A DNA stretch of 64,000 nt from an uncultured Candidatus Melainabacteria bacterium (lineage in GTDB: Bacteria; Cyanobacteriota; Vampirovibrionia; Gastranaerophilales; Gastranaerophilaceae), in contig CAKUUX010000008.1 in NCBI GenBank assembly GCA_934693165.1, forward strand, positions 33,989 to 97,988, written 5' to 3'. The first letter of the stretch is position 1. Each line of letters opens with the position of its first letter. Positions 51,935 through 60,000 of the stretch are shown here, one piece after another. Made by a program: the position numbers and the translations under genes. The notes under the pieces were generated by a model. It ran no database searches and was not told the DNA's origin. It worked only from the letters and a program-made list of their open reading frames with translations.

Positions 51935-52651
51935 CTATTGAATATCCATAAATTTATGAACTTGAGGAATTAATCTTACATTTTCATATTCATTTAAAAA
52001 TCTATCAAAAACATTTTCAATAACTTTTGTAGGTATTTCAAGTTTCATGCCATTCATTTTTGGTTGAAGAACTATTTGAAAATCATATTTTTTTGCCAAC
52101 TCGACACTCTTTTTAATTTCTTCCTCTGTAATATTTTCATCAAAAACTATTTTTGCAAAAAGTCTTTGCTTATAGCAATCATATTGCTTTGTCATAGCAC
52201 AATTTATGATTGCACATTTAACTGCTTTAAAAAATTCGTCATGCAATTCAAAAGAATTTTTTATACCTGAAGATGATGGCAATTTTATATCGGCTGAAAC
52301 ATAATCAATATTATCAAAAACCTTATTTAAGCCCTTTGTAATCGTCGCATTTGTTTCAAGATAAATCGGTTTTTTAACTCTTGTTAAAAATTCTGACAAA
52401 AAATCAGTCCATAAAAGAGGTTCACCACCAGTTAATGAGATAGAATGAATTTTATCAAAACCGTCAAAAGTTTTTATCTTTTCTAAAAGTTCATCCGTTG
52501 TATACTCTTTACAATCTTTTGCGTCAAAATCTGTATCGCAATAATTACACTTTAAATTACAACCACAAAATCTTATAAACATTTGTTTATAACCAACAAA
52601 AGGACCTTCACCTTGTGTTGAAATAAATATTTCTTTTATTTTAGCTTTCAT
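51935..52651 (-). CDS. queE: 7-carboxy-7-deazaguanine synthase
   Basis: Radical-SAM ring-contraction enzyme of the queuosine pathway. 238 residues; STQGEGPFVGYKQMFIRF, the SAM cluster motif CNLKCNYC (Cys31, 35, 38), then DFDAKD and the glycine motif SLTGGEPLLW. queD, the preceding pathway step, is at 58646-59008. It is directly downstream of the J-domain gene, sharing one base. Confidence 0.93.
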   Translation of the reverse strand: MKAKIKEIFISTQGEGPFVGYKQMFIRFCGCNLKCNYCDTDFDAKDCKEYTTDELLEKIKTFDGFDKIHSISLTGGEPLLWTDFLSEFLTRVKKPIYLETNATITKGLNKVFDNIDYVSADIKLPSSSGIKNSFELHDEFFKAVKCAIINCAMTKQYDCYKQRLFAKIVFDENITEEEIKKSVELAKKYDFQIVLQPKMNGMKLEIPTKVIENVFDRFLNEYENVRLIPQVHKFMDIQ

Positions 52652-53694
52652 TATTTAACCGTTTCCTTATTTGCAAGCTCTTGCAATTTTTTATACAAGT
52701 CTTTTTCTTCTTTTGATAAATTCTTAGGGATGTCAATTTTTATAGTAACAATTAAATCCCCAATTTTGCTACCACGTTTCAAACCTTGTTTTGCAAGACG
52801 ATATTTTTGTCCTTGAGATGTTCCTGCCATAACTTTCATAGAAACTTTGCCGTCAGGAACATTTATTTCTTGAGTCGAACCCAAAACAGCATCTTGTGGA
52901 GGAATAACAAGAGTATAATTAATATTTAATCCGTCATATTTGTAAATATCACTATTTTCAATTTGTACATTCAAGTACAAATCACCATTTTTACCACCAT
53001 TAATGCCTTTATTCCCTTCATTTGGAATACGAATTTTTGAACCGTGTTTTACAGAAGGAGGAATTTTCACGGTAATTTTTTTGTGATTATGTTCTTCCCC
53101 TTTTCCGTTACAAACACGGCATTTTGTTTGATTAATAAATTTTCTGCCATTACATGCTCTACAAGGCTCTGTAATAAGAATATTCACCGTTTTATTGCAA
53201 CCATTTATTGACTCAAGCATTGTCAACATAACTTCGCATGTAATATCTTCACCATCTTTTGGTGGCTCTTTTTTCGGTTTCGCTTTTTGTTTAGGTTCTT
53301 GTTTGTGTTTTAAGCCACCTAAAATATCATTCAAAACAGAAGAAAAACCTTGTTGCTTATCATGTTCACGAGCTTGTTTATAAGCTTTATCAGCTTCTTT
53401 CTTTTGAGAAGCTTCTTTTGCCTCTTTTGCTTTTTCAGCATTAATTTTTTCTTGGCGAGCTTTTCTTTCGGCAATAATACCTTTTAACATATCATATTTT
53501 TGTTTTTGAGTAGGATCACTCAAAACCTCATAAGCTTCAGTTATTTTCTTGAACTTTGCAACATTTTCTTCGTCATTTCCACAAACATCAGGGTGATACT
53601 GACGGGCTAATTTTCTATACGAAGACTTAATTTCAGCCGAATCAGCTGAAATATCTACACCTAAAATCTCGTAGTAATTAACCTTTATATCCAT
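52651..53694 (-). CDS. dnaJ: J-domain co-chaperone with half zinc finger (DnaJ-like)
   Basis: 347 residues: N-terminal J domain with HPD (34-36), a Lys/Glu/Gln-rich charged linker (~85-145) instead of the usual Gly/Phe region, then the DnaJ C-terminal substrate domains (KIRIPNEGNKGINGGKNGDL, VIPPQDAVLGSTQEINVPDG, LSKEEKDLYKKLQELA). Only two CxxCxG-type motifs are present (CRACNGRK and CRVCNGKG) rather than four. It is therefore a divergent DnaJ, possibly a specialised paralog. No dnaK or grpE is in the window. Confidence 0.85.
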   Translation of the reverse strand: MDIKVNYYEILGVDISADSAEIKSSYRKLARQYHPDVCGNDEENVAKFKKITEAYEVLSDPTQKQKYDMLKGIIAERKARQEKINAEKAKEAKEASQKKEADKAYKQAREHDKQQGFSSVLNDILGGLKHKQEPKQKAKPKKEPPKDGEDITCEVMLTMLESINGCNKTVNILITEPCRACNGRKFINQTKCRVCNGKGEEHNHKKITVKIPPSVKHGSKIRIPNEGNKGINGGKNGDLYLNVQIENSDIYKYDGLNINYTLVIPPQDAVLGSTQEINVPDGKVSMKVMAGTSQGQKYRLAKQGLKRGSKIGDLIVTIKIDIPKNLSKEEKDLYKKLQELANKETVK

Positions 53695-53736
53695 ATATTT
53701 ATCATACAGGCTTTTTACAAAAAAACAATAGCCCTT

Positions 53737-54369
53737 TTAATTAACATCCTTTAATATTTCTAAAGTTTTTTTCAATTCTACTAATAAAGCATTTGTTTGA
53801 GTTTGAATTGCTTTTGGACTGTACATAGCGCCCTCTGCACTATACGGCAAATACGGATTGTACAAACGAGATTCATATTTTATTGTAGCCAAGTAGTGAG
53901 ATTGAAAATCTATTTCTACAAGTTTTTGAAAAGAGATGTAATAAGCTTCAGGTTTATCCTTGTATTTTGATTTAAAATAGCTCATCCAATCATTAAAAGC
54001 ATTTACACGAGCAACAAACTTTTGGATATTAAGATTATGATTAATAGCCTCAATCATAGATTCAACAAGAGGTATAGCATCATTAATATCATTTGTATAT
54101 GGAGAAAGTTTATGTTTTTTAACGATTAAATCAATATACGCAGGATTATCACGAGGAACAGGTTTTAATTCGTTCTTATCTCTAAATGTTTCAACATCAG
54201 AAAATGCAGGACGAGCGAGTTCTGAACGCTGACGGTCAAAACGTTGAGTAACATCAGGAAGTGTACCCATATAACCTCTACGGATTTCACCAGTTGCACT
54301 ATCAATTGACGCAAATGCATTACCTGAAATCAAAAATAGTATAAAAATTGAAATAAATAACTTTTTCAT
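53737..54369 (-). CDS. exported unknown protein
   Basis: 210 residues with a clear signal peptide (MKKLFISIFILFLISGNAFA). The mature part is polar and helical, with repeated Pro/Tyr/Asn (LYNPYLPYSAEGAMYSPK). No family recognised. Probably periplasmic. No close same-strand partner. Confidence 0.8.
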   Translation of the reverse strand: MKKLFISIFILFLISGNAFASIDSATGEIRRGYMGTLPDVTQRFDRQRSELARPAFSDVETFRDKNELKPVPRDNPAYIDLIVKKHKLSPYTNDINDAIPLVESMIEAINHNLNIQKFVARVNAFNDWMSYFKSKYKDKPEAYYISFQKLVEIDFQSHYLATIKYESRLYNPYLPYSAEGAMYSPKAIQTQTNALLVELKKTLEILKDVN

Positions 54370-54427
54370 ATTTAAATTATACTGTTTTTTTGAGAAAAAA
54401 CAAATAAAAGATTAACCCTCACCCCTG

Positions 54428-54555
54428 CCCCTCTCCCAAAATTCTGCGCTCGCATTAAACGGCAACGCTCACAACTGCAACGAAAAGCTCAACGTTTCCG
54501 TTGGCAGTTGCTCGACTCTCGCTTCGCTCGTGCCTCTGCTCGCTTGGGCGAGGGG
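54428..54555. repeat. GC-rich long inverted repeat element
   Basis: CCCCTCTCCC (54428-54437) and GGGCGAGGGG (54546-54555) pair at 9 of 10 positions. Inside, CAACTGCAACG and CGTTGGCAGTTG (about 54472-54510) form a second stem, and GCTTCGCTCG-type GC-rich words are repeated. The surrounding DNA is AT-rich, so composition changes sharply. It resembles dispersed palindromic intergenic repeats. No gene is seen in 54370-54621. Confidence 0.65.
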
Positions 54556-54621
54556 ATTAAAAACAATACTAAAAATGTAAAGATTATATACTTAATACAA
54601 AATATATAGTAAAATCAGATT

Positions 54622-55947
54622 ATGAAAATTTGTATTATTCCAATAGATAACAGACCTGTTTGCTACAACCTTATTCAAGATATAGCAAACATTGATAAAA
54701 ATATTGAACTCTATTTACCAGATAGAAATCTTTTAGGGGATTTAACAAAAAATGCTGATATAGATGGCATTTTAAATTGGTTACAAGCTTTACCAAAGAT
54801 GGATAAAATAGTCTTATCCCTTGATACTATTGCTTATGGAGGACTAATTCCTTCTCGAAGAAGTCCTGCGACTTTTGAAGAAATAAAAACAAGAATTAAT
54901 AATTTAAAAGAAATTTTAAAATCAAAAGAGGCTGAAATCCATGCTTTTTCAAGCATTATGAGAATTTCTAACAATAATGTAAATCAAGAAGAAAAAGAAT
55001 ATTGGAATAAATACGGAACAAAAATTTTTGAATACTCTTTTAATTTGCACAAAAATGGTTTCTCTGAAACAGACGTACCACAAGAAATTTTAGAGGACTA
55101 TTTATCAACAAGAAAAAGAAATTTTGAAATAAATAAAATATATCTTCAATGGCAAAAAGAAGGATTATTTAAGACTTTGGTCTTTTCAAAAGATGATTGC
55201 GCAGAATACGGATTAAACGTAAAAGAAGCGCAAGAACTTGAAAGTCTAGGTGGTTTTACAAAAACAGGCGCTGACGAAATTCCATTGTCATTGTTTTCTC
55301 GAGCAATTGTTAAAAAAATCAAGGTAGCACCTGTTTTCCTTGAAGATAACCAAAAACATTTAATTTCAAACTACGAAGATGTTTCTATAGAACGTAGCGT
55401 TTTATCTCAAATAGAACTTGGGGGAATGGAAGTTTCTACTAAAGAAAACGCTGACATTATTTTAATAGTAAACAATTTCAAAAATAATCAAGGTGAAATT
55501 GTTATGAAAAAATCTACAGAACCTTTTACAGGTAATTTAACTCTACCAACAAAACCTTACGCAATAGCAGACGTACGTTTTGCAAATGGTTCTGATAATA
55601 ACTTTGCGAAAAAAGTTTTAGAAAATCTTGATAAAAACTTTTATGGTTACAGTGCTTGGAACACTAGTGCAAACACTTTGGGCTCTTTACTTTGCGCCAT
55701 GAAAGTAAAATATAACGCAGAAAAATATTCTGATAAAGATTTTAAAAAACTACAATTAATTAGATTTTTAGATGATTGGGCTTATCAAGCAAACGTTAGA
55801 CAACAAATTTCAGAAACAAAGATAAACGAGGAAATGAAACCTTTTGAAAATAAGTTAAAAGAAGTTTTTAATGTTAATTTTAAGGCAAAATATTCTTTTC
55901 CTTGGAATAGGTTATTTGAAATAGAGGTACAAATTGAATTTAATTGA
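54622..55947 (+). CDS. DUF4127 family protein
   Basis: 441 residues matching the DUF4127 pattern: opening ICIIPIDNRPVCYNL, LPDRNLLGDL, LSLDTIAYGGLIPSRR and NTSANTLGSLLCAMKV. No enzymatic function is established for the family that I know of. Soluble, no signal peptide. A TATAGT box lies about 12 bases before the ATG (54605-54610), implying a very short leader. mntP overlaps its end. Confidence 0.85.
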   Translation: MKICIIPIDNRPVCYNLIQDIANIDKNIELYLPDRNLLGDLTKNADIDGILNWLQALPKMDKIVLSLDTIAYGGLIPSRRSPATFEEIKTRINNLKEILKSKEAEIHAFSSIMRISNNNVNQEEKEYWNKYGTKIFEYSFNLHKNGFSETDVPQEILEDYLSTRKRNFEINKIYLQWQKEGLFKTLVFSKDDCAEYGLNVKEAQELESLGGFTKTGADEIPLSLFSRAIVKKIKVAPVFLEDNQKHLISNYEDVSIERSVLSQIELGGMEVSTKENADIILIVNNFKNNQGEIVMKKSTEPFTGNLTLPTKPYAIADVRFANGSDNNFAKKVLENLDKNFYGYSAWNTSANTLGSLLCAMKVKYNAEKYSDKDFKKLQLIRFLDDWAYQANVRQQISETKINEEMKPFENKLKEVFNVNFKAKYSFPWNRLFEIEVQIEFN

Positions 55948-56473
55948 TGTACTTTTTTTAGCAGTAGCACTTTCAATTGATGCAACAGCTGTAGCATTTG
56001 CTTATGGAATGTGTTTTAACGAAAAAAGATTAAAAAATTCTTTTTCACTTGCAGGATTTTGTGGTGTATTTCAAGGCATAATGCCAATTATAGGATATTT
56101 TATCCTAACTTCTTATACAGATTTGCTTGAACCATTTTCAAAATGGATAGTTTTCACAATATTTTTACTTTTAGGCTTAAATATAATAAAAGAAGCTATT
56201 AAATCTGAGTGTGAAGAAATTAAGTGTCTTGATTTAAAATGCTTATTTGCAATTGCAATCGCCACAAGCATTGATGCCCTTGCAGCAGGTATAGGACTTG
56301 CTTTAGAAAAAGTTTCTATTTTAAAAGCCTCACTACTTATTGCTGTCGTAACATTTATAAACACGTTGCTAGGTTTTTGGGAAGGAAATACATTGAAAAA
56401 ATTTCCTACAAAAATTTTAAAAATTTTCGCAGGATTATTATTGATATTGTTGGCTGTAAAAGCCTTGGTGTAA
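55934..56473 (+). CDS. mntP: manganese efflux pump MntP
   Basis: Six-helix Mn(II) exporter of 179 residues. The duplicated acidic motifs in helix 1 (SIDATAVAFAYG) and helix 4 (SIDALAAG) are intact. It starts with TTG at 55934 (AGAGG upstream) and overlaps the DUF4127 gene by 14 bases, so expression is coupled to that gene. No Mn riboswitch is visible upstream. Confidence 0.93.
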   Translation: MNLIDVLFLAVALSIDATAVAFAYGMCFNEKRLKNSFSLAGFCGVFQGIMPIIGYFILTSYTDLLEPFSKWIVFTIFLLLGLNIIKEAIKSECEEIKCLDLKCLFAIAIATSIDALAAGIGLALEKVSILKASLLIAVVTFINTLLGFWEGNTLKKFPTKILKIFAGLLLILLAVKALV

Positions 56474-56498
56474 TAAACATAAAAAGTAGTAGATAAAA

Positions 56499-56525
56499 CT
56501 AAACCCCACTTTCGTGGGGTTTTAG
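56499..56525. terminator. bidirectional terminator
   Basis: AAACCCCAC-TTTC-GTGGGGTTT is a 9-bp stem with T-rich flanks on both strands. It ends mntP on the plus strand and any minus-strand transcript that runs through the hairpin array at 56565-56747. Confidence 0.85.
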
Positions 56526-56564
56526 CGTAATTCTTTTTTAATCTCATAATTAAAAAATATTTCT

Positions 56565-56747
56565 TGAACTTCCGTGTTCACATCTACAAAACTTCCGTGT
56601 TTTGCTTTTTAGCATCCGTGCTATTTTTTGCTCGCTTCCTTGCTTGCATTTTGACATCCGTGTCATTTTCTTCCGTGATTTGAGCTTCCTTGCTCTATTT
56701 AAAACTTCCGTGTTTTAATTTGCTTCCGTGCTTTCGGCTTCCATGCC
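56565..56747 (-). ncRNA. array of ten GGA-loop units (candidate CsrA/RsmA-sequestering RNA)
   Basis: Ten units recur every 15-23 bases. Written on the plus strand each is [arm]-TTCCGT-[complementary arm]: for example TGAAC/GTTCA at 56565-56580, CAAAAC/GTTTTG at 56587-56604, TAGCA/TGCTA at 56610-56623, TGACA/TGTCA at 56652-56665, GAGC/GCTC at 56682-56695, TTAAAAC/GTTTTAA at 56699-56718, GGC/GCC at 56736-56747. Three other units (near 56634, 56669, 56722) have only 2-bp perfect arms. Arms differ while the loop stays constant, and on the minus strand every loop contains GGA (mostly ACGGAA; ACACGGATGT in one). GGA in hairpin loops is the known CsrA-binding determinant. The array follows the 90-aa gene within three bases and could be its 3' UTR or a processed sRNA. 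Confidence 0.65.
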
Positions 56748-56749
56748 TA

Positions 56750-57022
56750 TTATGCTTTTGTTAAAAATCTTACATTACCTAGTATCAAGGGCTTTACAAA
56801 ATCAATGATACTTTTCGATTTTACTACGCAGTCCAAAATTCCTTTTGGGTATTTAAGATAATGATTTGTAGATGATAAAGCTACAATTTTACTTGCTTCT
56901 AAAAGGTTTAAAGATGAAATATCCATTTTTAAATGTTTGCAATCAGTATTTGCAATATATTTTTTTACAGAATTAATCTTTAAATCAGTATTGCTACCTT
57001 TCGGAGTAAAATAACCTTGCAT
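56750..57022 (-). CDS. unknown 90-aa protein, host transcript of the GGA array
   Basis: 90 residues without signal peptide or membrane segment; it starts MQGYFTPKGSNTDLKI and has a hydrophobic core SSLNLLEASKIVALSSTNHY. No family recognised; it is not CsrA or FliW by any motif I can see. A sigma-28-like promoter lies upstream, and the GGA-loop array begins three bases after the stop. The gene may therefore be part of a flagellar/Csr control unit. Confidence 0.65.
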   Translation of the reverse strand: MQGYFTPKGSNTDLKINSVKKYIANTDCKHLKMDISSLNLLEASKIVALSSTNHYLKYPKGILDCVVKSKSIIDFVKPLILGNVRFLTKA

Positions 57023-57053
57023 ATTTATATCTCATAATCTCTTAACAATGTCT

Positions 57054-57080
57054 TTATCGGATTATGTATTTTTTTCTTAA
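57054..57080 (-). promoter_or_regulatory. sigma-28-like promoter
   Basis: On the minus strand TCCGATAA (57054-57061) matches the flagellar -10 GCCGATAA at 7 of 8 positions. The -35 is weaker: TAAG at 57076-57079 with a 14-base gap (or TTAA with 15). The start site would be about 25 bases before the ATG at 57022. Confidence 0.5.
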
Positions 57081-57150
57081 CCTTTATTGTAAAAATCTAG
57101 TACAAATGACGTAGGTTATTGTATAATATTTCTACAGATGAGGGTTAAAA

Positions 57151-58122
57151 ATGTTGACAAAATCAATAACAGATATAGCTAAAGAGGTTTTAAAAATAGA
57201 AGCAGACTCTATTAATAGACTTATTGAAAGATTTAACGAAGATGAATTTAATAAAGCAATCGACTTGATGTACAATTGCAAAGGTCGTGTAATCGTTACA
57301 GGTATGGGTAAATCAGGTTTAGTTGGTAAAAAAATTGCAGCCACTTTATCTTCAACTGGTACTCCGTCATACTTTTTACACCCAGCAGAAAGTACTCACG
57401 GCGATTCTGGTATGGTTACAAGAGATGATGTTATCGTTGCTATTTCAAACAGTGGCGAAACTCAAGAACTTCTTAATCTTTTACCATTTATAAAAAGATT
57501 TAACCTACCTTTAATCGGCATGAGTGGAAATTTTGATTCAACTCTAATTCACGCATCAGATGTTAAAATTGATATTTCTGTAGAAAAAGAGGCTTGTCCT
57601 CTTGGTAAAGCTCCTACTGCAAGCACAACAGCAACACTTGCAATGGGTGATGCCATGGCAGTTTGCTTGTTAGAAAAAAGAGGTTTCACAGCAGAAGACT
57701 TCTTAATTTTCCACCCATCAGGAAGTCTTGGAAAAGGTTTGTTATACAAAGTTTCTGACCTTATGAGAAGTGATAACTTACCAATCGTAAACGAAAACGA
57801 ACAATTTATCGCAACTCTCGAAACAGTTGATAGTCACAAACTTGGACTTGCTCTTATTGTTAATGATACAAACACTTTAACAGGTATTCTTACAGATGGT
57901 GATATCAGAAGAACACTATTAAAACACAAAGATGTAGAACATCTTTTGGTTAAAGATGTGATGACTAAATCACCAAAAACCGTAGAAAAATCATCTTATG
58001 CAGCAGGTGCACTACATACTATGGAAAAATATTCTATTACTGCATTACCAATTTTGGATAAAAATTCAAAGCCAATTGGTATTCTACATATTCATGATTT
58101 ATTAAAAGCAGGAGTTGCATAA
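57151..58122 (+). CDS. kdsD: D-arabinose-5-phosphate isomerase
   Basis: Converts ribulose-5-phosphate to arabinose-5-phosphate, the first committed step to KDO for lipopolysaccharide. 323 residues: SIS domain (~40-190, GKSGLVGKKIAATLSSTGTP, HGDSGMV, ISNSGETQE) and two CBS domains (~205-320). A TATAAT box and GAGGG ribosome site lie upstream. First gene of kdsD-kdsC-queD-uppP. Confidence 0.96.
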   Translation: MLTKSITDIAKEVLKIEADSINRLIERFNEDEFNKAIDLMYNCKGRVIVTGMGKSGLVGKKIAATLSSTGTPSYFLHPAESTHGDSGMVTRDDVIVAISNSGETQELLNLLPFIKRFNLPLIGMSGNFDSTLIHASDVKIDISVEKEACPLGKAPTASTTATLAMGDAMAVCLLEKRGFTAEDFLIFHPSGSLGKGLLYKVSDLMRSDNLPIVNENEQFIATLETVDSHKLGLALIVNDTNTLTGILTDGDIRRTLLKHKDVEHLLVKDVMTKSPKTVEKSSYAAGALHTMEKYSITALPILDKNSKPIGILHIHDLLKAGVA

Positions 58123-58123
58123 A

Positions 58124-58627
58124 ATGACAACGATTGAAGAAAAAGCAAAAAAAATTAAATTATTAGCTTTTGACGTAGACGGTGTAATGACTGACGGTGG
58201 AATACTTTACACAGAAGACGGAAAAGAAATCAAAAAATTTAACGCAAAAGATGGTCAAGGATTAACTAATTGTATAAAAAATAATTTTATCATTGCAATA
58301 ATTACAGCACGTCAAAACGGCACTGTTGCTCATAGATTTGAACATCTTAAAGCTCAAGAAATTCATCAAGGTATAAAAAATAAAATTGTAAAACTTGACG
58401 AAATCTTAAAAAAATACAACCTTTCTTACGATGAAGTTGCATACATGGGAGATGACTTGCCTGACATTTGTATTTTAAAAAAGGTAGGACTAGCCACTTG
58501 CCCACAGGATGCAGTAGAAGAAGTTAAAGAAAAATGTGACTTTATTTCTTCAAAAGAAGGTGGCAGAGGTGCCGTCAGAGAATTGACAGACCTTGTATTA
58601 AATGCACAAAATATAAGTAAAATATAA
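58124..58627 (+). CDS. kdsC: KDO-8-phosphate phosphatase
   Basis: HAD-superfamily phosphatase of KDO synthesis. 167 residues from ATG 58124 (GGAG upstream; a TTG nine bases earlier is less likely). Motif I is FDVDGVMTDGG (Asp17, Asp19), motif II ITARQNG, and motif III/IV VAYMGDDLPD. It is a small tetrameric C0-type HAD without a cap. It starts just after the kdsD stop. With kdsD it implies an LPS-bearing outer membrane; kdsA and kdsB are not in the window. Confidence 0.94.
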   Translation: MTTIEEKAKKIKLLAFDVDGVMTDGGILYTEDGKEIKKFNAKDGQGLTNCIKNNFIIAIITARQNGTVAHRFEHLKAQEIHQGIKNKIVKLDEILKKYNLSYDEVAYMGDDLPDICILKKVGLATCPQDAVEEVKEKCDFISSKEGGRGAVRELTDLVLNAQNISKI

Positions 58628-58645
58628 GCAAAAGGAGAATAAATT

Positions 58646-59008
58646 ATGTACGAAGTAAAAGCTCAATTGTCTTTTTCAGCAGCACACCACTTACTAAATT
58701 ATGATGGTGAATGTGAACATCAACACGGTCATAACTGGTTAGTAGAAGCTTTTGTAAGAGGCGACATTTTAGATAAAAGTAATATCTTAGTTGATTTCAA
58801 AAGATTGAAAGCTGAATTAAGAAAAGTTTTAGCATATCTTGATCACCAAGATGTTAACGAATTACCAGAATTCAAAGATGAAAGTCCTTCAAGTGAAATG
58901 CTTGCATACTTTATCTATACAAAATTAAAAGAAAAATTTGTAGAGTTATACAGAATCAATGTTTGGGAAACTCCAGAATCATGTGCAGGTTACTTTGAGG
59001 AAGACTAA
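58646..59008 (+). CDS. queD: 6-carboxytetrahydropterin synthase
   Basis: Second enzyme of queuosine/7-deazaguanine synthesis. 120 residues: zinc histidines in AAHHLL and HQHGHN, catalytic Cys23 in GECEHQH, LDHQDVNE, and the substrate Glu in WETPESCAGY. Part of a compact plus-strand run (18 bases after kdsC, two before uppP). queE is at 51935-52651. Confidence 0.95.
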   Translation: MYEVKAQLSFSAAHHLLNYDGECEHQHGHNWLVEAFVRGDILDKSNILVDFKRLKAELRKVLAYLDHQDVNELPEFKDESPSSEMLAYFIYTKLKEKFVELYRINVWETPESCAGYFEED

Positions 59009-59010
59009 TT

Positions 59011-59859
59011 ATGTTAACATTAACTAACGCAGTTGTAACAGGTGCAGTTCAAGGTTTGAGTGAATTCTTACCTATTTCAAGTTCAGCACACATTGTATTT
59101 ACAACAAGTATTTTAAAAATTTTAACAGGCGCAGATTACTCTATTGTGAACGCAGAAGATACATTCTTTGATATCTTACTTCACTTTGGTACACTCGTTT
59201 CTGTACTTATTTATTTTAGAAAAATGCTTTGTGATATTATCGTAGAATTTTTTAAAGCTATCAAAAATAGAGATTTTTCTAACGAATATGCAAAATTAGG
59301 CCTGTATATCTTAATTGGGACAGTATTTACTGTAGCTCTTGCTTATCCATTAAAAGATATTTGCGAACAATTGGTTTATAAACCAGAAATTGTTTCTATT
59401 CTTTTGATTGGAACAGGTATAATCCTATTTTTAAGTGAATACGTATCAAAGAAATTTGATGCAAAAACAGACAAAATATCTTTGAAAAAATCTATAATCA
59501 TGGGTATAGCTCAAGGTATGGCAGTATTTCCTGGATTATCTCGTTCTGGTTTAACTATTGCGTCAGGATTGTTTTCAGGATTAGACAGAACAACAGCAAC
59601 TAAATTTTCTTTCTTGCTTGTTATTCCAATCATCCTAGGCACATCTATTTTGTATCCGATTTTAGAAATTCATCCATCAGAACTTATTGGATTTAATTGG
59701 ATAAATATGGCTATAGGTACTGTGGTTTCTGCAGTAGTAGGTTATTTATGTATTAAATATTTCTTGATATTCGTATCAAAATTTTCACTAAAAATATTTG
59801 CATATTATTGCGTAATTGTTGGTGCAGTATTAGCAGTATTTTTCAATTTTATGGCATAA
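59011..59859 (+). CDS. uppP: undecaprenyl-diphosphatase (BacA/UppP)
   Basis: Recycles the lipid carrier of cell-wall and LPS sugars. 282-residue polytopic protein with the two signature loops QGLSEFLPISSSAH (~14-27) and AVFPGLSRSGLTIASG, each in a re-entrant helix pair. Last gene of the kdsD operon; a terminator follows 23 bases after the stop. Confidence 0.95.
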   Translation: MLTLTNAVVTGAVQGLSEFLPISSSAHIVFTTSILKILTGADYSIVNAEDTFFDILLHFGTLVSVLIYFRKMLCDIIVEFFKAIKNRDFSNEYAKLGLYILIGTVFTVALAYPLKDICEQLVYKPEIVSILLIGTGIILFLSEYVSKKFDAKTDKISLKKSIIMGIAQGMAVFPGLSRSGLTIASGLFSGLDRTTATKFSFLLVIPIILGTSILYPILEIHPSELIGFNWINMAIGTVVSAVVGYLCIKYFLIFVSKFSLKIFAYYCVIVGAVLAVFFNFMA

Positions 59860-59882
59860 ATTTCAAATTAATACAAACATTA

Positions 59883-59921
59883 AAAAAGAGCGTTGTGAAT
59901 TCCAGTCATAATGCTCTTTTT
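59883..59921 (+). terminator. terminator of the kdsD-uppP operon
   Basis: AAAAAGAGC and GCTCTTTTT are perfect arms, extended by partial pairing inside, ending in a T-rich run. Confidence 0.85.
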
Positions 59922-60000
59922 ATGTCATATTAAAATTATGTAAAGATATAGATTAAAATCCTTTAGTATGTATAATTATTAATAAAGGATAGGTGAAAAT

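Noticed and set aside
56565..56747. CRISPR-like array
   Set aside because: The constant part is only 6-7 bases, spacing is 15-23 bases, and the variable parts are mirror-complementary around the core. That is a hairpin array, not repeats and spacers, and no cas genes are present.
56750..57022. CsrA or FliW
   Set aside because: The 90-aa protein lacks the CsrA opening (LTRK...GE.I.IG) and is too short and dissimilar for FliW.
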